Shown piece by piece: positions 49,025-60,597 of a stretch of 64,000 nucleotides of DNA. The notes beneath the pieces were generated by a model. That model saw only the letters and a list, made by a program, of their open reading frames with translations, made no database searches and had not been told where the DNA came from. The stretch is from Tubulanus polymorphus (lineage: Eukaryota > Nemertea > Palaeonemertea > Tubulaniformes > Tubulanidae): the NCBI RefSeq assembly GCF_964204645.1, contig NC_134036.1, forward strand, positions 4,946,001 to 5,010,000, read 5' to 3'. Numbering within the stretch: position 1 is the stretch's first letter; each line of letters begins with the position of its first letter. The position numbers were made by a program, and so were the translations under genes.

Positions 49025-49871
49025 GTAAGTAGATAACATATGTAGTGTGATAACATATTCATGTTGATTATATATTGACGTGTCACTTATCATACCGTCT
49101 AGTATATTACATGAGTATTTTCTTATATACTAAATATTCGTCGAGTAGTGTGATAGAAAGCGGGTGAAGACATTTCATTAAAATGTGCCACTAATCATAC
49201 CGGGTACCGTCTTACACCGTAGCATATTCTATAAGTGTTTCTAGATATTAACCGATGGAGATTTTATAATGCAAGTTAAGCTGTATTGAATTTACAACTG
49301 TATCTCTTATATAACTAAGATGGGAGTTTAACGTCAGTCGAATAATTCTCGCATTTTAAAGATAATATATGAAATATCAATGATTATCTTTATAACATAT
49401 AATGCTCAAAACACTTACAAAAAAAGTGACTGAAACTTGTTTCCGGGTTTCCTGTGATGACTGGCAGGCTACATAGGGCAAGGCTACGAAATATACAGCG
49501 TATAGATGCCTTTAAATTCACTTAAAATTAATCTAATGATACAAACAATTAATCACTGAAGTAATCATTAAGTTAATCGTTAGTTTTGTTTTCATTGTTA
49601 CGAAATGCTGAGTCTAATTCTTTCGCTTCTTAGAACGGCATTCAATCCAGCAATGCAGAAAACCTGTTATCGCTGTTTTGCAAATTATCGTTTTATATAT
49701 ATAATGTATTTTTCTGAAGCAGCATTATTTCAAATTTGCTACATTAGCTAACACGAGATGCATTCGCTGAGAGCCTATATGAAACTGACGAATAATCAGA
49801 ATTTGGGATGTACCGAATCCTATAAATAGTAAAATTGCCACCGAATCTCATTCCAATTTTAGACGTTGAAA

Positions 49872-50336
49872 ATGCTTGCTTATCTAATGACTCGCGTATG
49901 CGCTATTGTTGTTATCGTGGTCGGTATCGCTACGTTTGCAGAAGGTGAGTAAGAATCATATTGATTTTAGTGGCAATTATCACCGAATTGATTATTGATT
50001 TACGCACCAGAGATACCGATATTCTGCCAAAAACATTGAAGCGCAATTTTGTTCTTATACACGTATTTCCCGAACTCTTGTCTGATTTGCGTTCGTCTGA
50101 ATGGTCGATTTAAACGAGGGGCATGTATCAACCTCATCTTCGGGATCGTCGCCGGTCCTACGTTGGGGGAGGTTCTATTATTTATCGAAGTAAGGCGAAA
50201 ATAATTGTTTCACAACAAAATTTCTTAAAATGTCATCCTCTTTTATGATATAGGTTGCAAGCCCAAGAATTATTCGTGTTATAAAGGTAGCCAGTGCTGC
50301 AGCCATATCTGTAAGCACAGCAGAAGATGTTGCTAA
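49872..50336 (+). CDS. Secreted ICK peptide gene D (seven cysteines)
   Basis: Exons 49872-49944 and 50254-50336, phase-1 intron, 51-residue precursor. The signal peptide is nearly identical to genes A-C. The mature part follows C-x6-C-x5-CC-x3-C-x5-C with an extra Cys immediately after the sixth, giving seven. It has six Lys/Arg, two His and no acidic residue, so it is the most basic member. The odd Cys could be free or could make a disulfide-linked dimer. The 3' UTR and AATAAA at 50508 match the family. Confidence 0.85.
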
Positions 50337-50681
50337 TCGTCGGCAATAAGGGTTTCAAATGGGATTTACTTGTGGTGATTTGGGAAATATCCGATTATGA
50401 AACTGAACCACTGAGTCAGGTTAGTGACTGACTGCTGACTCTGAAACATCTCGAATGGAATCTATATTTGTAACTCAGTCGTCAAATTTAGCGTTATCAT
50501 TAGATTCAATAAAACTGCGAGTAAATAAATCATTGATTGGGTTGTTTACTGTTTATGCGCCGAGCGTGAATATTTTCACTGTGTCCAATGTGTCGTTCCC
50601 TCTGCGGCGGGTAACTTCAATCAGCCATTCTAGTTCCGCATTTTACTCTTTACTTTGACTACTCTTAAGCTGAAGTTAACC

Positions 50682-51021
50682 ATAGAACTATAAGCGAACG
50701 GTAGGGCCAACGCCGTGACGTCACTATACGTTACCCTTTGCTACCTTCGAGATTGAACAGCGCCATCACCGGTGGCGATAAACAATAGATTATCGGAAAT
50801 ACTTTTGAATATAAAATTCGCTGCGAGCATTGAACATTCCCGTTTTTCAAGATTTAGTATTAAGAATTAAACAAATCAATGAAAAACGCTAAATTAAGAT
50901 TAGAGACCGGCAACCAGTCTACAACATCTATTGTTTATCGCCACCGGTGAGTGCGCTGAACAAAACACAAGATTACTAGTTGTGTCTTAGCGGATTTTTG
51001 AGGAGTCGCTTATAGTTCTAT
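50682..51021. mobile_element. MITE-like element with 16-bp terminal inverted repeats
   Basis: The ends are perfect inverted repeats ATAGAACTATAAGCGA / TCGCTTATAGTTCTAT. Subterminal arms CACCGGTGGCGATAAACAAT (about 50768-50790) and ATTGTTTATCGCCACCGGTG (about 50929-50950) are also inverted. AGTTAAC lies one base outside each end (50674-50680 and 51023-51029), a plausible 7-bp target-site duplication. No transposase. Inserted in the 3' flank of ICK gene D. Confidence 0.85.
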
Positions 51022-51079
51022 CAGTTAACTAATTCAGCAAAGCTAACTTTCTTTTATTCCATTCCCACGCCTGCTATGT

Positions 51080-51300
51080 TGTCCAGCGATAGTTGGGACA
51101 GTCTAGTGGAGTTTAATTGAGCGGGGTGTCTCCGACGATATCTAGAAAAAATTTCAAACCCAGGCCAAATCGTCTCGTGCGGTCGAGGCTCCGGATGACA
51201 AAAACTATAGATTTTTTATATGATTCTATACGTCGATTTTCTTTGGATTTCGGAGATGTTCAACGACTAACACCGAACGTTTATACGTTCGATACTTGAT
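51080..51300. repeat. Duplicated block downstream of ICK gene D
   Basis: Second copy of the block at 46490-46810, ending directly at the start of the gene E 5' exon. Confidence 0.8.
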
Positions 51301-51309
51301 ATTAGGTAA

Positions 51310-51534
51310 TACTTTTTCAGTAGAACATGATGCAATAATTTCATATTTCACACGTTTCACTCGTGGTTCAAGTACTGAAATTAACACCGGGCAAGTTAAT
51401 ACTCCCGAACAGAAAAACAAACAGTGTGTTGAAAATCTGAAGTGCAAATTCATCGAATTCAGCGAATTTTCTAGATAAACGCTCCTATATTTTATGCACC
51501 AACCGAACGTTTCGTTTAACACGAAGGCAAAACC
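51310..51534 (+). ncRNA. Candidate 5' non-coding exon of ICK gene E
   Basis: Conserved exon ending GAAGGCAAAACC before donor GTAAGTAGATGACA; acceptor AG at 52133-52134. Still intact although the coding part downstream is frameshifted. Confidence 0.55.
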
Positions 51535-52143
51535 GTAAGTAGATGACAGTCGTACCGTGATAGCATAGACGCCGTATTCATAATGATAATTCGTTGACGA
51601 GGTACTAATCATACCTTCTAGTATGGTACGGTATTTCTAGATTTTAACTGATAATAATATTGCCATTTTAGGCCTTATAAAATTCACACTCAAACGGTTT
51701 TATTGTTTTAAAGATCTGATACGAATTATCAATGAATATCTTGATTACATACAATGCCTAGACAGAAAAAAAAGGGACGTACACAAAGCGTATGTCATTA
51801 AACTGACCTCAAATTAATCTTATGTTACAAAAAAAGTAATCACCGAATCAATCTTTAGATTAATAGTCAGTTTTATTCTCACAGTTCCGAACTGATGAGT
51901 CTGATTTTGACGGAACTCTCGCTTCGCAGTACGGCACTAAAACCCACCGAAGCAGCAAACCCGTTATCGCTGCATTGCGAAGTATCTAATTTTCTGATGC
52001 AGCAATGTTTCAAATCTACTACGTTACCTAACGTGAGACATGTTTACTGAGACCTTATTGAAAACTGTCGATTAATCAGAATTCGGGATTTCTAAAAATT
52101 GCCAAATCGCTAATATATCTCTTTCAATTTTTAGACGTTGAAA

Positions 52144-52519
52144 ATGTTTACTTACTTACTAACATGCCTATGCGCTATTGTTGCGATGGCCAGCGCGAAA
52201 CTCTTGTCATTTGAAGAACGTGTGTAACGACCGGCAAAATTACGCATAGATTCGTAGTTTTTCGAAACTAACAAATGTTCAAGTGGTAATTAACAGCGAA
52301 TCGATTTCATCGGAATGAAACGAGACGAATCGCCAGTCCTACTTCTGGGCGGAGAGGTTCGATAACTCGTTCGGGTAAAAACGATTTCTTCACCGCAAAT
52401 TTTTTTTTTAAATTTAATCTCCTTTTCTAATATAGGCTGTAAACCGAAGGGTGTTTTTTTGTGAAAACTCGATATGGTGTTGTAGCCGCGCCTGCGATGT
52501 TATGAGAAAATGCTACTAA
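52144..52519 (+). pseudogene. ICK peptide gene E, frameshifted
   Basis: The signal exon (52144 to about 52220) is altered: codons around the conserved Thr-Arg-Val are changed and the end is lengthened, finishing in Glu-Glu rather than Ala-Glu. The mature exon (52436-52519) has the first cysteine, then a run of seven Ts at about 52453-52459 after which the reading frame shifts to a stop. The remaining cysteines (CC-x3-C-x5-C pattern) lie in another frame. Either a pseudogene or a homopolymer sequencing error. Splice sites and the 3' UTR are kept. Confidence 0.75.
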
Positions 52520-53514
52520 CCGTTGGCGAAAATTGAGTTTCTTATCGGACATACTTTGGTGGTTTGGGAAAGATCCGATTACGAAACTGAACAACACATC
52601 ACAGGTTATTGTCTGACTATGATAAAGTTTGAATCGAATTCATATTTGTAACTAAGTCGTCAAATCTCGTGTTTTAATCAGAGTCAATAAAACTGCTAGT
52701 AAATAAATCAGTTATCGGGTTGTTTACTGTTTATGATGCGAGGGTGAATATTTTCACGGTGATCAATGATGCGTGGTTCAATCAGCGGCGAGAAACACGA
52801 ATCGCCACTTCCAGTTCCGTACTTTACACTTTACGTTTATTTGTACTTTTTTCAATGACCAGCGCAGGAAGTACGTCGAGCGATATCAAAACAATCATAC
52901 ATCGCATAAATTTAAAGACTGAGTTATTTTGTACAACTTGCGTGAAATTAGAAAAACCTCATTTTATATATAATAAATGTTTAAGATATTTTGTTACCTA
53001 AGTGCAGTGTTATAATGCAATCGTTGCATATGTCCATCAATGGGGTACCGGCAAGGCTACTGTGGCAAGCGGAATTCCGCCATAATCCGCCAGGTTCGCT
53101 AGTGTACAATCGACGTCGACGCTGGATTTCTTCTCAAACTCAATTAAAATCTAACAATAATTTCTCAAATTCTATGCATGATATATATGAAAATCGTAGC
53201 ACGTATGAACTCTAAAGACTAATCAGAGTTTATTTCGATGTACGATTTTCCCAATATTTGGATTTTGGATTGGAAGCCCGAAAATTGAGATCAAAGTTAC
53301 TTGAAAATGAACTAATTTTGGTCGAGTGCGTCTGATATCTCAGTGGCGCCATCTGACGGGATAGCTGGTGTGCCGGTTCCCCATTGAATGTACTGTCAAT
53401 TTCAATTGTCTGTAATTATATCATAGTCTGATATCGATTTAACTATATATAGGTCTATATATATGAGTAGTAGTATATAGTTTATTTGCTCCAAACGCGC
53501 GGGCGTTTGGGGCG

Positions 53515-53600
53515 ATTGATGCCCAGCGACGATCGGGAGCACACATTTCAAATAGGTGGGGTTTAGTTAATTGGGGTGCCTCCGATGAAACCGAGAACGG
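53515..53600. repeat. Duplicated block downstream of ICK gene E (partial)
   Basis: Third, shorter copy of the 46490 block: GATGCCCAGCGACGATCGGG, GCACACAT and GGGGTGCCTCCGATGA. Confidence 0.7.
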
Positions 53601-53681
53601 TAGAATTCGACGGCACAATTTGTTTTTCGTGCGTCAAAATATTCCTGCTGAATCGGGAATAAAATTGTGGGATAAATTCAG

Positions 53682-53999
53682 GTGGCACGAAATACTAAGA
53701 GTTTCTCGATCATGAGAGAAATATTCAGACAACCGAACGTCAAACAAATCATTCAATTTTTCAATCAAATCAAGGATTACCACGCTGGGGCTACAACCTT
53801 GGAAAACCTGCATCATATGTTATGCGTAGTTAAGGTAGCGTATTTGTCCTGGTCGAGGAAAGGTTGGAAACTGTTGAGAATTTTCTTCTTACTAAGACAA
53901 AGGCGTTTAAGGGCCGAGACGAGAAAAATATTCATACGTGACTTAATTGCGTTGAAAAATGATATTGAAAGATTATCGTTGGCAATCGCCTTGAAATAA
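53682..53999 (+). CDS. Unrecognised basic ORF, 105 codons, co-duplicated with ICK genes
   Basis: The open frame encodes a Lys/Arg-rich, amphipathic, predicted mostly helical sequence (words such as IREDLIALKNDIERL-like heptads near the end, and LRQRRLRAETRKIF). I do not recognise a family and see no signal peptide. The same DNA, decayed, lies at 46875-47117 in the equivalent position after gene B, followed in both by a GAAAAATGT..AGAAACC tract. It may be the last exon of a spliced gene or a fossil of one. Coding status is unproven. Confidence 0.35.
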   Translation: MARNTKSFSIMREIFRQPNVKQIIQFFNQIKDYHAGATTLENLHHMLCVVKVAYLSWSRKGWKLLRIFFLLRQRRLRAETRKIFIRDLIALKNDIERLSLAIALK

Positions 54000-54053
54000 A
54001 GAAACCCGCTAGAAAAATGTGCAGAAAAAACCCATCAGAAACCAGAAGAGCAG

Positions 54054-54186
54054 TGAGTTGAACAGGCGCAATAGGTTCTCGGTGAACCCCTTCTCCTCAC
54101 AGCTGTAGCGGGAGAGCAGCGAATAGAACAGACGCAATAAGTTCTCGGTGAACCCCCTCTCCTCACAGCTATAGCGGGAGAGCAGC
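54054..54186. repeat. Two-unit tandem repeat of about 66 bp
   Basis: Both units contain GTTCTCGGTGAACCCC, TCTCCTCACAGCT and AGCGGGAGAGCAGC with a few substitutions. Confidence 0.9.
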
Positions 54187-54707
54187 AAGCATGCAACATG
54201 AATACCACAGTGACTCTGAGAAAACTGTTACTTTCACTTACCCCCTTTCAACGTCGAAACACTACCAGTTCGCCTTCTGTTGGATATGAAATCGTTGCCC
54301 TCCATTGAATTGGCCGTCGGCGGTGTGTTCAACACTAAATCGATAACAGAAGAAAAAACCAAATACAGTTAAGTCTAATAACCACCGAAATGTCGACTAA
54401 AATAAAATGATAAAAATTTAGAAAAAAAAGACCTCTCAGGTATCGATTGTATTAAGACGCCAGATCTGATGAACGGATGGAGGTCGCGCTGAATGGCTGC
54501 ACCTGTGAACATGGTCCTGAATGACGTCATTTTACACTGCATATGTTTTTTTTTTATAATGTAAAGTGCATTGTATAATGTAAGGTAAAGCGCTCAGATT
54601 ATGATTCTTGTTAATAAGCGCTATATAAGAAAACTGATCATCAGCGTCGATATAGATAAGTTAGTAAAACAAAAGATTGCTATATTGATTTACGATATGT
54701 GGTTCGA

Positions 54708-54763
54708 AATAGAAACACGGAATGAGAACCGGCGTCAGAGTCAAACTACGGTCTCTGCTGCTA
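54708..54763 (-). pseudogene. Isolated orphan-GPCR scrap (ICL3-TM6)
   Basis: GAAATAGAAACACGGAATGAGAAC and CGTCAGAGTCAAACTACGGTC match the start of TM6 and the Ser-run boundary of the minus-strand receptors. Only about 55 bp survive, 10 kb outside the array. Confidence 0.75.
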
Positions 54764-55071
54764 CCTGATTTTACTAGCTGAATATACTGCCGATGATGTT
54801 AGTTTCTCTCATTCACAGGCGGATATACGGACGGTCATAAACACAAAAAAACTAACTCGAGAAAAATGATAACACACCTAATACAATCGACACTGATTAA
54901 CCTGGTAAAATGATTGATGAAGTTTTAATTTGAATTCTAGATTTAACGGGCGATTGAATTAACCGGCAACCAGTCTTACCGGATAACCTCCAATATTTAT
55001 GACGTAGTAGGACTCGGAATCCATTATCGAGAACACATCGAGAAATTTATCAGATATGAAAGTATGTGGCA

Positions 55072-55190
55072 TTAAATCAATACAAGTTAACAATTTTCGA
55101 CGTCGATATTGATGACGTAGTGCACACAAATTAAATCAATTCAAGTTAACAATTTTCGACGTCAATATTGATGACGTAGTGCACATGGAC
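55072..55190. repeat. Two-unit tandem repeat of about 60 bp
   Basis: Both units carry ATTAAATCAAT, CAAGTTAACAATTTTCGACG and ATTGATGACGTAGTGCACA. TGACGTAG is CRE-like, but nothing ties it to a gene. Confidence 0.9.
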
Positions 55191-55374
55191 TCGCACAGTA
55201 CCGCTTAGATAACGCAATACAATGTGGTAATCAATGTATGAAAATATCTAGGTATGACAAATGAAACGAAATCTGCCAATCAAAAAATAGCAGGGAGAAT
55301 CCCTTTTCACGATTTACAAACAAAAATCAGAATAGTTATTTGTCGAATAAACACTATTATCCGTGTATACTGTA

Positions 55375-55530
55375 GATAAGTGAAGAAATCCCACACTTCG
55401 AATTTGAAATTATAGGGTAGAATTTATTATTTTGAAACCACAAAATTTCAAAATAATGGTGGTTTCAAAATAATAAATTCTATCCTATATCCTATAATTC
55501 AATTCAAACGGTGGGATTTCTTCATTTATC
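55375..55530. mobile_element. Palindromic MITE-like element
   Basis: Ends GATAAGTGAAGAAATCCCAC and GTGGGATTTCTTCATTTATC are inverted. Inner arms GGGTAGAATTTATTATTTTG / CAAAATAATAAATTCTATCC and GAAACCAC / GTGGTTTC are also inverted around a centre near 55452. About 155 bp, no coding. Its end sequence recurs at the right end of the 28830-29200 element. Confidence 0.85.
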
Positions 55531-56453
55531 AAAATAGTTATCTATGCATAAAACATAATCGTAACAATTTTTATGGCGTAAAAATCGGAGACTCCGTGAC
55601 GACTGTGAAACGGGACTGCTAATACGCCCGTTGAAACTGTCGACGTCACAAGTTTTAATGCCCGGCTACGCACTATCTCTCTCCCTCTTCATCGGGATTT
55701 CTATTCTTTCATTTTTTAGAACTCTAAAAAAATATCTCATAAACGAATACACGCCGTGTAAAAATCTATCATGAGCCATTGTACCCATAGAACTGTAAAC
55801 AGCTGTTAAGATCTGCGGCGAAACCACCTGCGCACCAACTTGACTGAGCGTATCTTATTCAATACCGCTTCAAGCATCCTCGATAAACGAGTCGCGCTGC
55901 ATAAGTTCCAGTACCGGGACAATACTTTCACCAACCGTGGACAAAAGTTATTCTATATATCGGTTACGATATCAGACCGTTTGGATAAGGGCCTTAAATG
56001 AGAAATATCTTATTTCGCCGCGTTCCAGCCGCCAATGAACGGCGAGTAAAATGAAACCCGGAAAGAATAATACCTCGTCGAGATTCAGGCCGTAACTCGC
56101 GATCTTTCACGGCGCTTTCACTTATAGGCGCACTTTCGTTCCGGACGGTTTGAATTCGCGGGAAAAGATACATTTTCAAGGTAAACTTCTTTTTAAAACA
56201 TAAGCCCAATCGATATTCCGCTTCAATCGCTGATCATGACTGAACGATCTTGTAAAAGTTTGTTTTGCTGAAATTTTAGATGGCACCAAATTTTCAAGGG
56301 GGGGGTTGTTGAGTTTCTGGACAGTATCAAAAATATGCCCCGTATCGGGATATCGATAGGCCAGTTTTATACGACGTATATTTTCAAAAAAATAATCAAA
56401 TCCATTAAACTCGAATCTTTTCCTGAAGACGACGTCGCCGACACAGTCGACTG

Positions 56454-58332
56454 ATGCTGCGTACGCCGACGATGAAGGTACTCATATGCGGTGTCCTAGC
56501 CGGTGGAACGCTCGCGCTGGTTTTGTTCAGTCGTCGTCGGGACTTGCTCGACGAACCGGGAACGTAAGTATTATTCGATACTGAATACCGGTCATTGTTT
56601 GTCGGAACGGAAAGCAGTCCACCTAGAAACTTGATGAAAGGAGCTTAAAATGCGTACGCGTATAGGGGGGGGGGGGGGGGGTAGGAATCCTTACGAAGAC
56701 GTACAGGGAAGGGGAGGGGTAAGCTCAAATCGAAGCTCGAGGGCGGGCGAATTTAATTTCTATTGCTTTTTTGAATAGAAAAAGTTGTGAGGAATGAAAA
56801 GCTCAACCCGAGACCTTACGAATAGACCAATTTTACCAATGCCAAACAAATGCCAGTAATGCGAGTAGAACATATGCAAAAAACTTTTTTTTTTAGAATT
56901 TAGTAGCTACCCAAAACCTTTAAAATCAAACTATATCGACTAATCGAAACTGAGACGATCACATTCGCTATTTTTACGCTTCCTCGAAATGAAGTAAAAG
57001 GAAACGAACCTGATTTTTATCAGGGACTTTTTTTCATGAAGTGGGTGGCATTTGACTTTCATGAGAAACTAGGGTATTTCTTTGTATTAATGTGAGGGTA
57101 ATATTTGACTCTTCACTCAGTTCCACAGGTTTTGTGGGGTTACTTTCGCCCTGGATTACAGTTCCACATTCGTGTGGTTCATACAATTGATTTGGAACAA
57201 TCCAGATTTAGAGTTATTTGGTTAAAATGTGACGACGGGCCAGTCACAGATAAGCTATCAGATATTTCGAATATTTCACCGATTCAAATTACACACGTAT
57301 TCTATCTACGATTTCAGGCTTTCCCCGAGCACGACGGACGATTTGCTGATACCACATTTAAAATTCGTATACGGCGACGAGATCGCCGAAATGCTGCAAA
57401 ACTCCAGCTACGCGCCGAACCTAACTCCGAGATGGCGATCGTGTGGAGCCGTTCCGAAACGCCTCCATCAAACCTGGATGAATTCGACGATCCCGCCCGC
57501 ACTGTCGGCAAGCCCCGTTAGTTGGTCCAAAGTGTACCCCGATTGGGAATACTGGTTCTGGACGGACGAGCTCGCCGACCAGTTCGTCGCGCGGAGATTC
57601 CCGAAGTACGTCGAACTTTACCGATCGTACAAGCTGGGAATAATGCGAGCCGACGCGTTTCGCTATTTCGTACTGTACGAATACGGCGGCGTCTACGCCG
57701 ACATGGACGTCGTGGTGTTCCGGCGATTCGACCGGCTTTTAGAAGCGCACACCGCCCTGATACCCGAAGATCATCCGATCCACTCGCGCCTAGTATTCAA
57801 CCGCCACCAAATAACGCCTTTGAACTCGTTCATGGTGTCGACGCCCGGTCATCCGGCGATAGGCGCTATCATCGAAGCCCTGCCCGAGCGCAACCGCGCG
57901 ACACGCCCGACCACCGTGCTCTCGAAAACCGGGCCGTTCATGATTAGTGTAGCGCTCGACCGGTACGAACAGGAACGCGTTCGCGGGCGGCAACTCTGGC
58001 GCGTTTGCGACGCGATTTACATACCTTCTCATCATCGGTTCAACCCGCATTTCGACGAGACAAACATTAGAATGTTAAAACGAATTTGTCAAAAGAAAAA
58101 ATCCTCCATGCCCGAATCAAAGAACTGGTGTAGCTATCTGATCAAATCGGGCTACGCGAATCAGCCCGTACCGGACAGCGCTTATACCGTACACAATTTC
58201 GTGCATACGTCGTTAATAGATATAAGTAAAGTCCCGGGTGCGCCCCGTTCTATAGACAGTATAGCCCCTAAACGCGTCGACGTACGTAAGTTAGTATCGC
58301 TGATCGACAAGCCCAACTCTTCAATCGGCTGA
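56454..58332 (+). CDS. GT32-type glycosyltransferase (Gly_transf_sug, DXD), type II membrane protein
   Basis: Exons 56454-56563 and 57318-58332 (GT-AG, phase 2) encode 374 residues. Residues about 8-25 are a hydrophobic signal-anchor after a short basic N-terminus, followed by an Arg-rich stop, as expected for a Golgi type II enzyme. VPKRLHQTW at about 82-90 is the family's opening motif (I/V-P-K-x-x-H-Q-T-W). RADAFRYFVLYEYGGVYADMD at about 147-167 contains the metal/nucleotide-sugar DXD (DMD 165-167). The C-terminal half includes GPFMIS and HNFVHTS segments. It likely transfers a hexose onto a lipid or glycan in the Golgi; donor and acceptor are unknown (relatives include OCH1-, MIPC- and A4GALT-like enzymes). 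A decayed partial copy lies 2.3 kb downstream. Confidence 0.88.
56660..56683. repeat. Poly-G tract in intron of the glycosyltransferase gene
   Basis: An 18-base-scale uninterrupted G run; G-quadruplex-prone and a likely length-uncertain site. Confidence 0.8.
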
Positions 58333-60594
58333 CGAGTCGATTACGCGCTAATATACGTATGACAGTTATAGTAATGATATTCCCTAATAATCCTAACAAC
58401 GATAATTACGATGATCTTATGTTAACAACTATCGGTGGATAACTTTTTTCAACCTCGATCGCAGATACAGAGCTATCTAGAATAACGATGGTCACACAAC
58501 GCAGTCTTGCCGAACGCCATAGATAAAAGCATGAAGTGCAAAAGAAACAATATTATCATTAACAACATTTTTTTTCTGATTTCGTTAAGAACTTTCGAAC
58601 AAAAAAAGCTTTACCTCTGAAACCATAATGGCCTGATCTAATAAGTCAATATCCAAGGAATCAAACGCCATTGAAAATCTCGACAAATTCGAGTGACTCA
58701 AAGTATAGTGATTAGATCTATAGCCGTGAAGAACTCAAAATACTATTCTAATTTAGTAAAAGATGTATAGATAAGTTTTTCTAATATTCTACATAGTACT
58801 TGTGGCAATGATATGGGACGATAAGTAGAATGAAAAGCTACTTTGCCACCACGAGTTCTTGCTGTGAAGTGGGTTAAATTTTGCTATTTTGTTGTTGGTG
58901 GGAAATATACCTTCTCGGAAAGAATTTTTCCAGAGACCAGAAGTAAGGGATTCGATGAAAGAATATAGCCGAAAGTGCGCTGATAAAATGGCCACCGACT
59001 CGTGTGCGTGTGTGGCTCCGTCTCAAATAGAAATGTCTCGGATACACGTTCGAGCGCATTAGACCCATCCAGGCAGATTGATACTTCTATTTCAACCTTG
59101 TACAGGAATCGCATGATATATTTCTATAATATGAAATGAAAATGTTCATTGTAATATTGAACGAATATTATAATCATTCTGCTTTTAGACTGCACGAAAT
59201 AAATCGCTCAGGTGAAGGTATGAGGAAGATCGATCACGATTTGAAATTGTTCTGATAAACGGACTGTCTAATTGTCTGGTGTATACAGTTTTTTTTTCCG
59301 ATTAAGAAAATCTCAGTTGAAGTTCCGAAGACGCTAGCCCGAGTGCGCTGCTTAGATGATTTAATCATCAGCAAATTCGGTAATCCCGTTTTATTCTAGC
59401 TCGGTCTTTTCCATTTAAAGTTCATCCGTGAGATTTGCCTCGAGTTTTCGTGCGGCAAATCTCCGCATCGTGCACCCGATGCGCAACCGGTCCGGCGTAG
59501 CAGGTGTTCGCGTTGTAGGCCGAGTCGAGCGATGCCATCGGGTTCGAATTCGTACCGAGTTCGGACAGCCATCGGTCGTCGCTCGGCTACCCCCGGCTTC
59601 ACGGCTATTCTACAACGTATGCGCGGGCGTGCGCTCGCGTTATGAAGCGCGTAGACCTTCGATAACTCCGATGTGCGCAGAAGTAGAAAATATTTAAAAA
59701 AAAACACTGAATACTTAGGATTTAAATCATTCCGAATGTCGTACATTCGTATAGTGAATGTTCTTGCTTATTTGTGAAAAATACTTAACCTACAGAGTGC
59801 AAATATAGTCTCCCCCTCGTTGCGGCCTCTCGACGACACTTCGCGACACAACTCAAGTGCGTCCGACGCCCTGTTCGTTCACTTGTATTTGACGATGCGA
59901 CTGTATAGCAGTCAAAACGTTCAGAGAGTCGCGGTGCTCATCTAAAACTCGGCTAATTCGGATTTCAAAGTCACGCGCCGAATCGAGCGTCAGCTATGCC
60001 GCCGATTGGACAAAAAAAAAACTGCATTTAAAGTGGGTTGATTGCGGTGGCTTAAGGGACTATGCAATAGAAGTTTCGTTCCAAATATCTAAGAATATTG
60101 AGAACATTAAGAATATAACGTTATTCGCACGCTTTAGGCCGGGCGAGAATCTCGACCAGACTGCATCGCGCGTCATAATCATCCCTTACCACTATAGTAA
60201 TTATAATTTTTTCAGGTGCAGCGACCTGTACGCCTTTAATAGGCTTGCGCTGCTACCTTTATTTAATATTACATTCTATTGTCGTTATTATATCCTGTAC
60301 ATGTTAATGAAAAATAAATTATCATTTGAGTATCACTATTATCCCTAGAGCGCTTTTAGCGCAACAAATCGGCTACGGCGATGATAACAGCCTATTTGGA
60401 TAGATGGCGCATTGGTGTAGACATCCGGCGTTTTCATCGACGAATACGAGTATCGATCGACCCTTTCAGTGCTGGCCATATATACCAACCCACTGTACCG
60501 ATACACACGAATATCCTTAGCTCATGGAAAAATTATGGACTCAATTCATTTCGATAGGATTTCATGTATTCACGTAACTGCACATCCACCCCCG
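58333..60594. other. Intergenic, repeats only
   Basis: Contains SINE-like copy 2 (59300-59600). No ORF with recognisable features; several short antisense frames near 58790-59114 are unsupported. Confidence 0.5.
59300..59600. repeat. SINE-like dispersed repeat, copy 2
   Basis: Matches 33690-33975 in order (CCGAGTGCGC, TCATCAGCA, CCGTTTTATTCTAGC, GATGCCATCGGGTTCGAATT). Strand and full extent are uncertain. Confidence 0.65.
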
Positions 60595-60597
60595 GCA

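Larger units (their letters stand above)
54764..56453. other. Intergenic with repeats
   Basis: Contains the 55072-55190 tandem repeat and the 55375 MITE (separate entries). The remainder shows no supported gene. Confidence 0.5.

Noticed and set aside
57105-57521. 138-codon frame overlapping the glycosyltransferase exon 2
   Set aside because: Wrong frame relative to the conserved GT32 motifs and runs across the intron acceptor.
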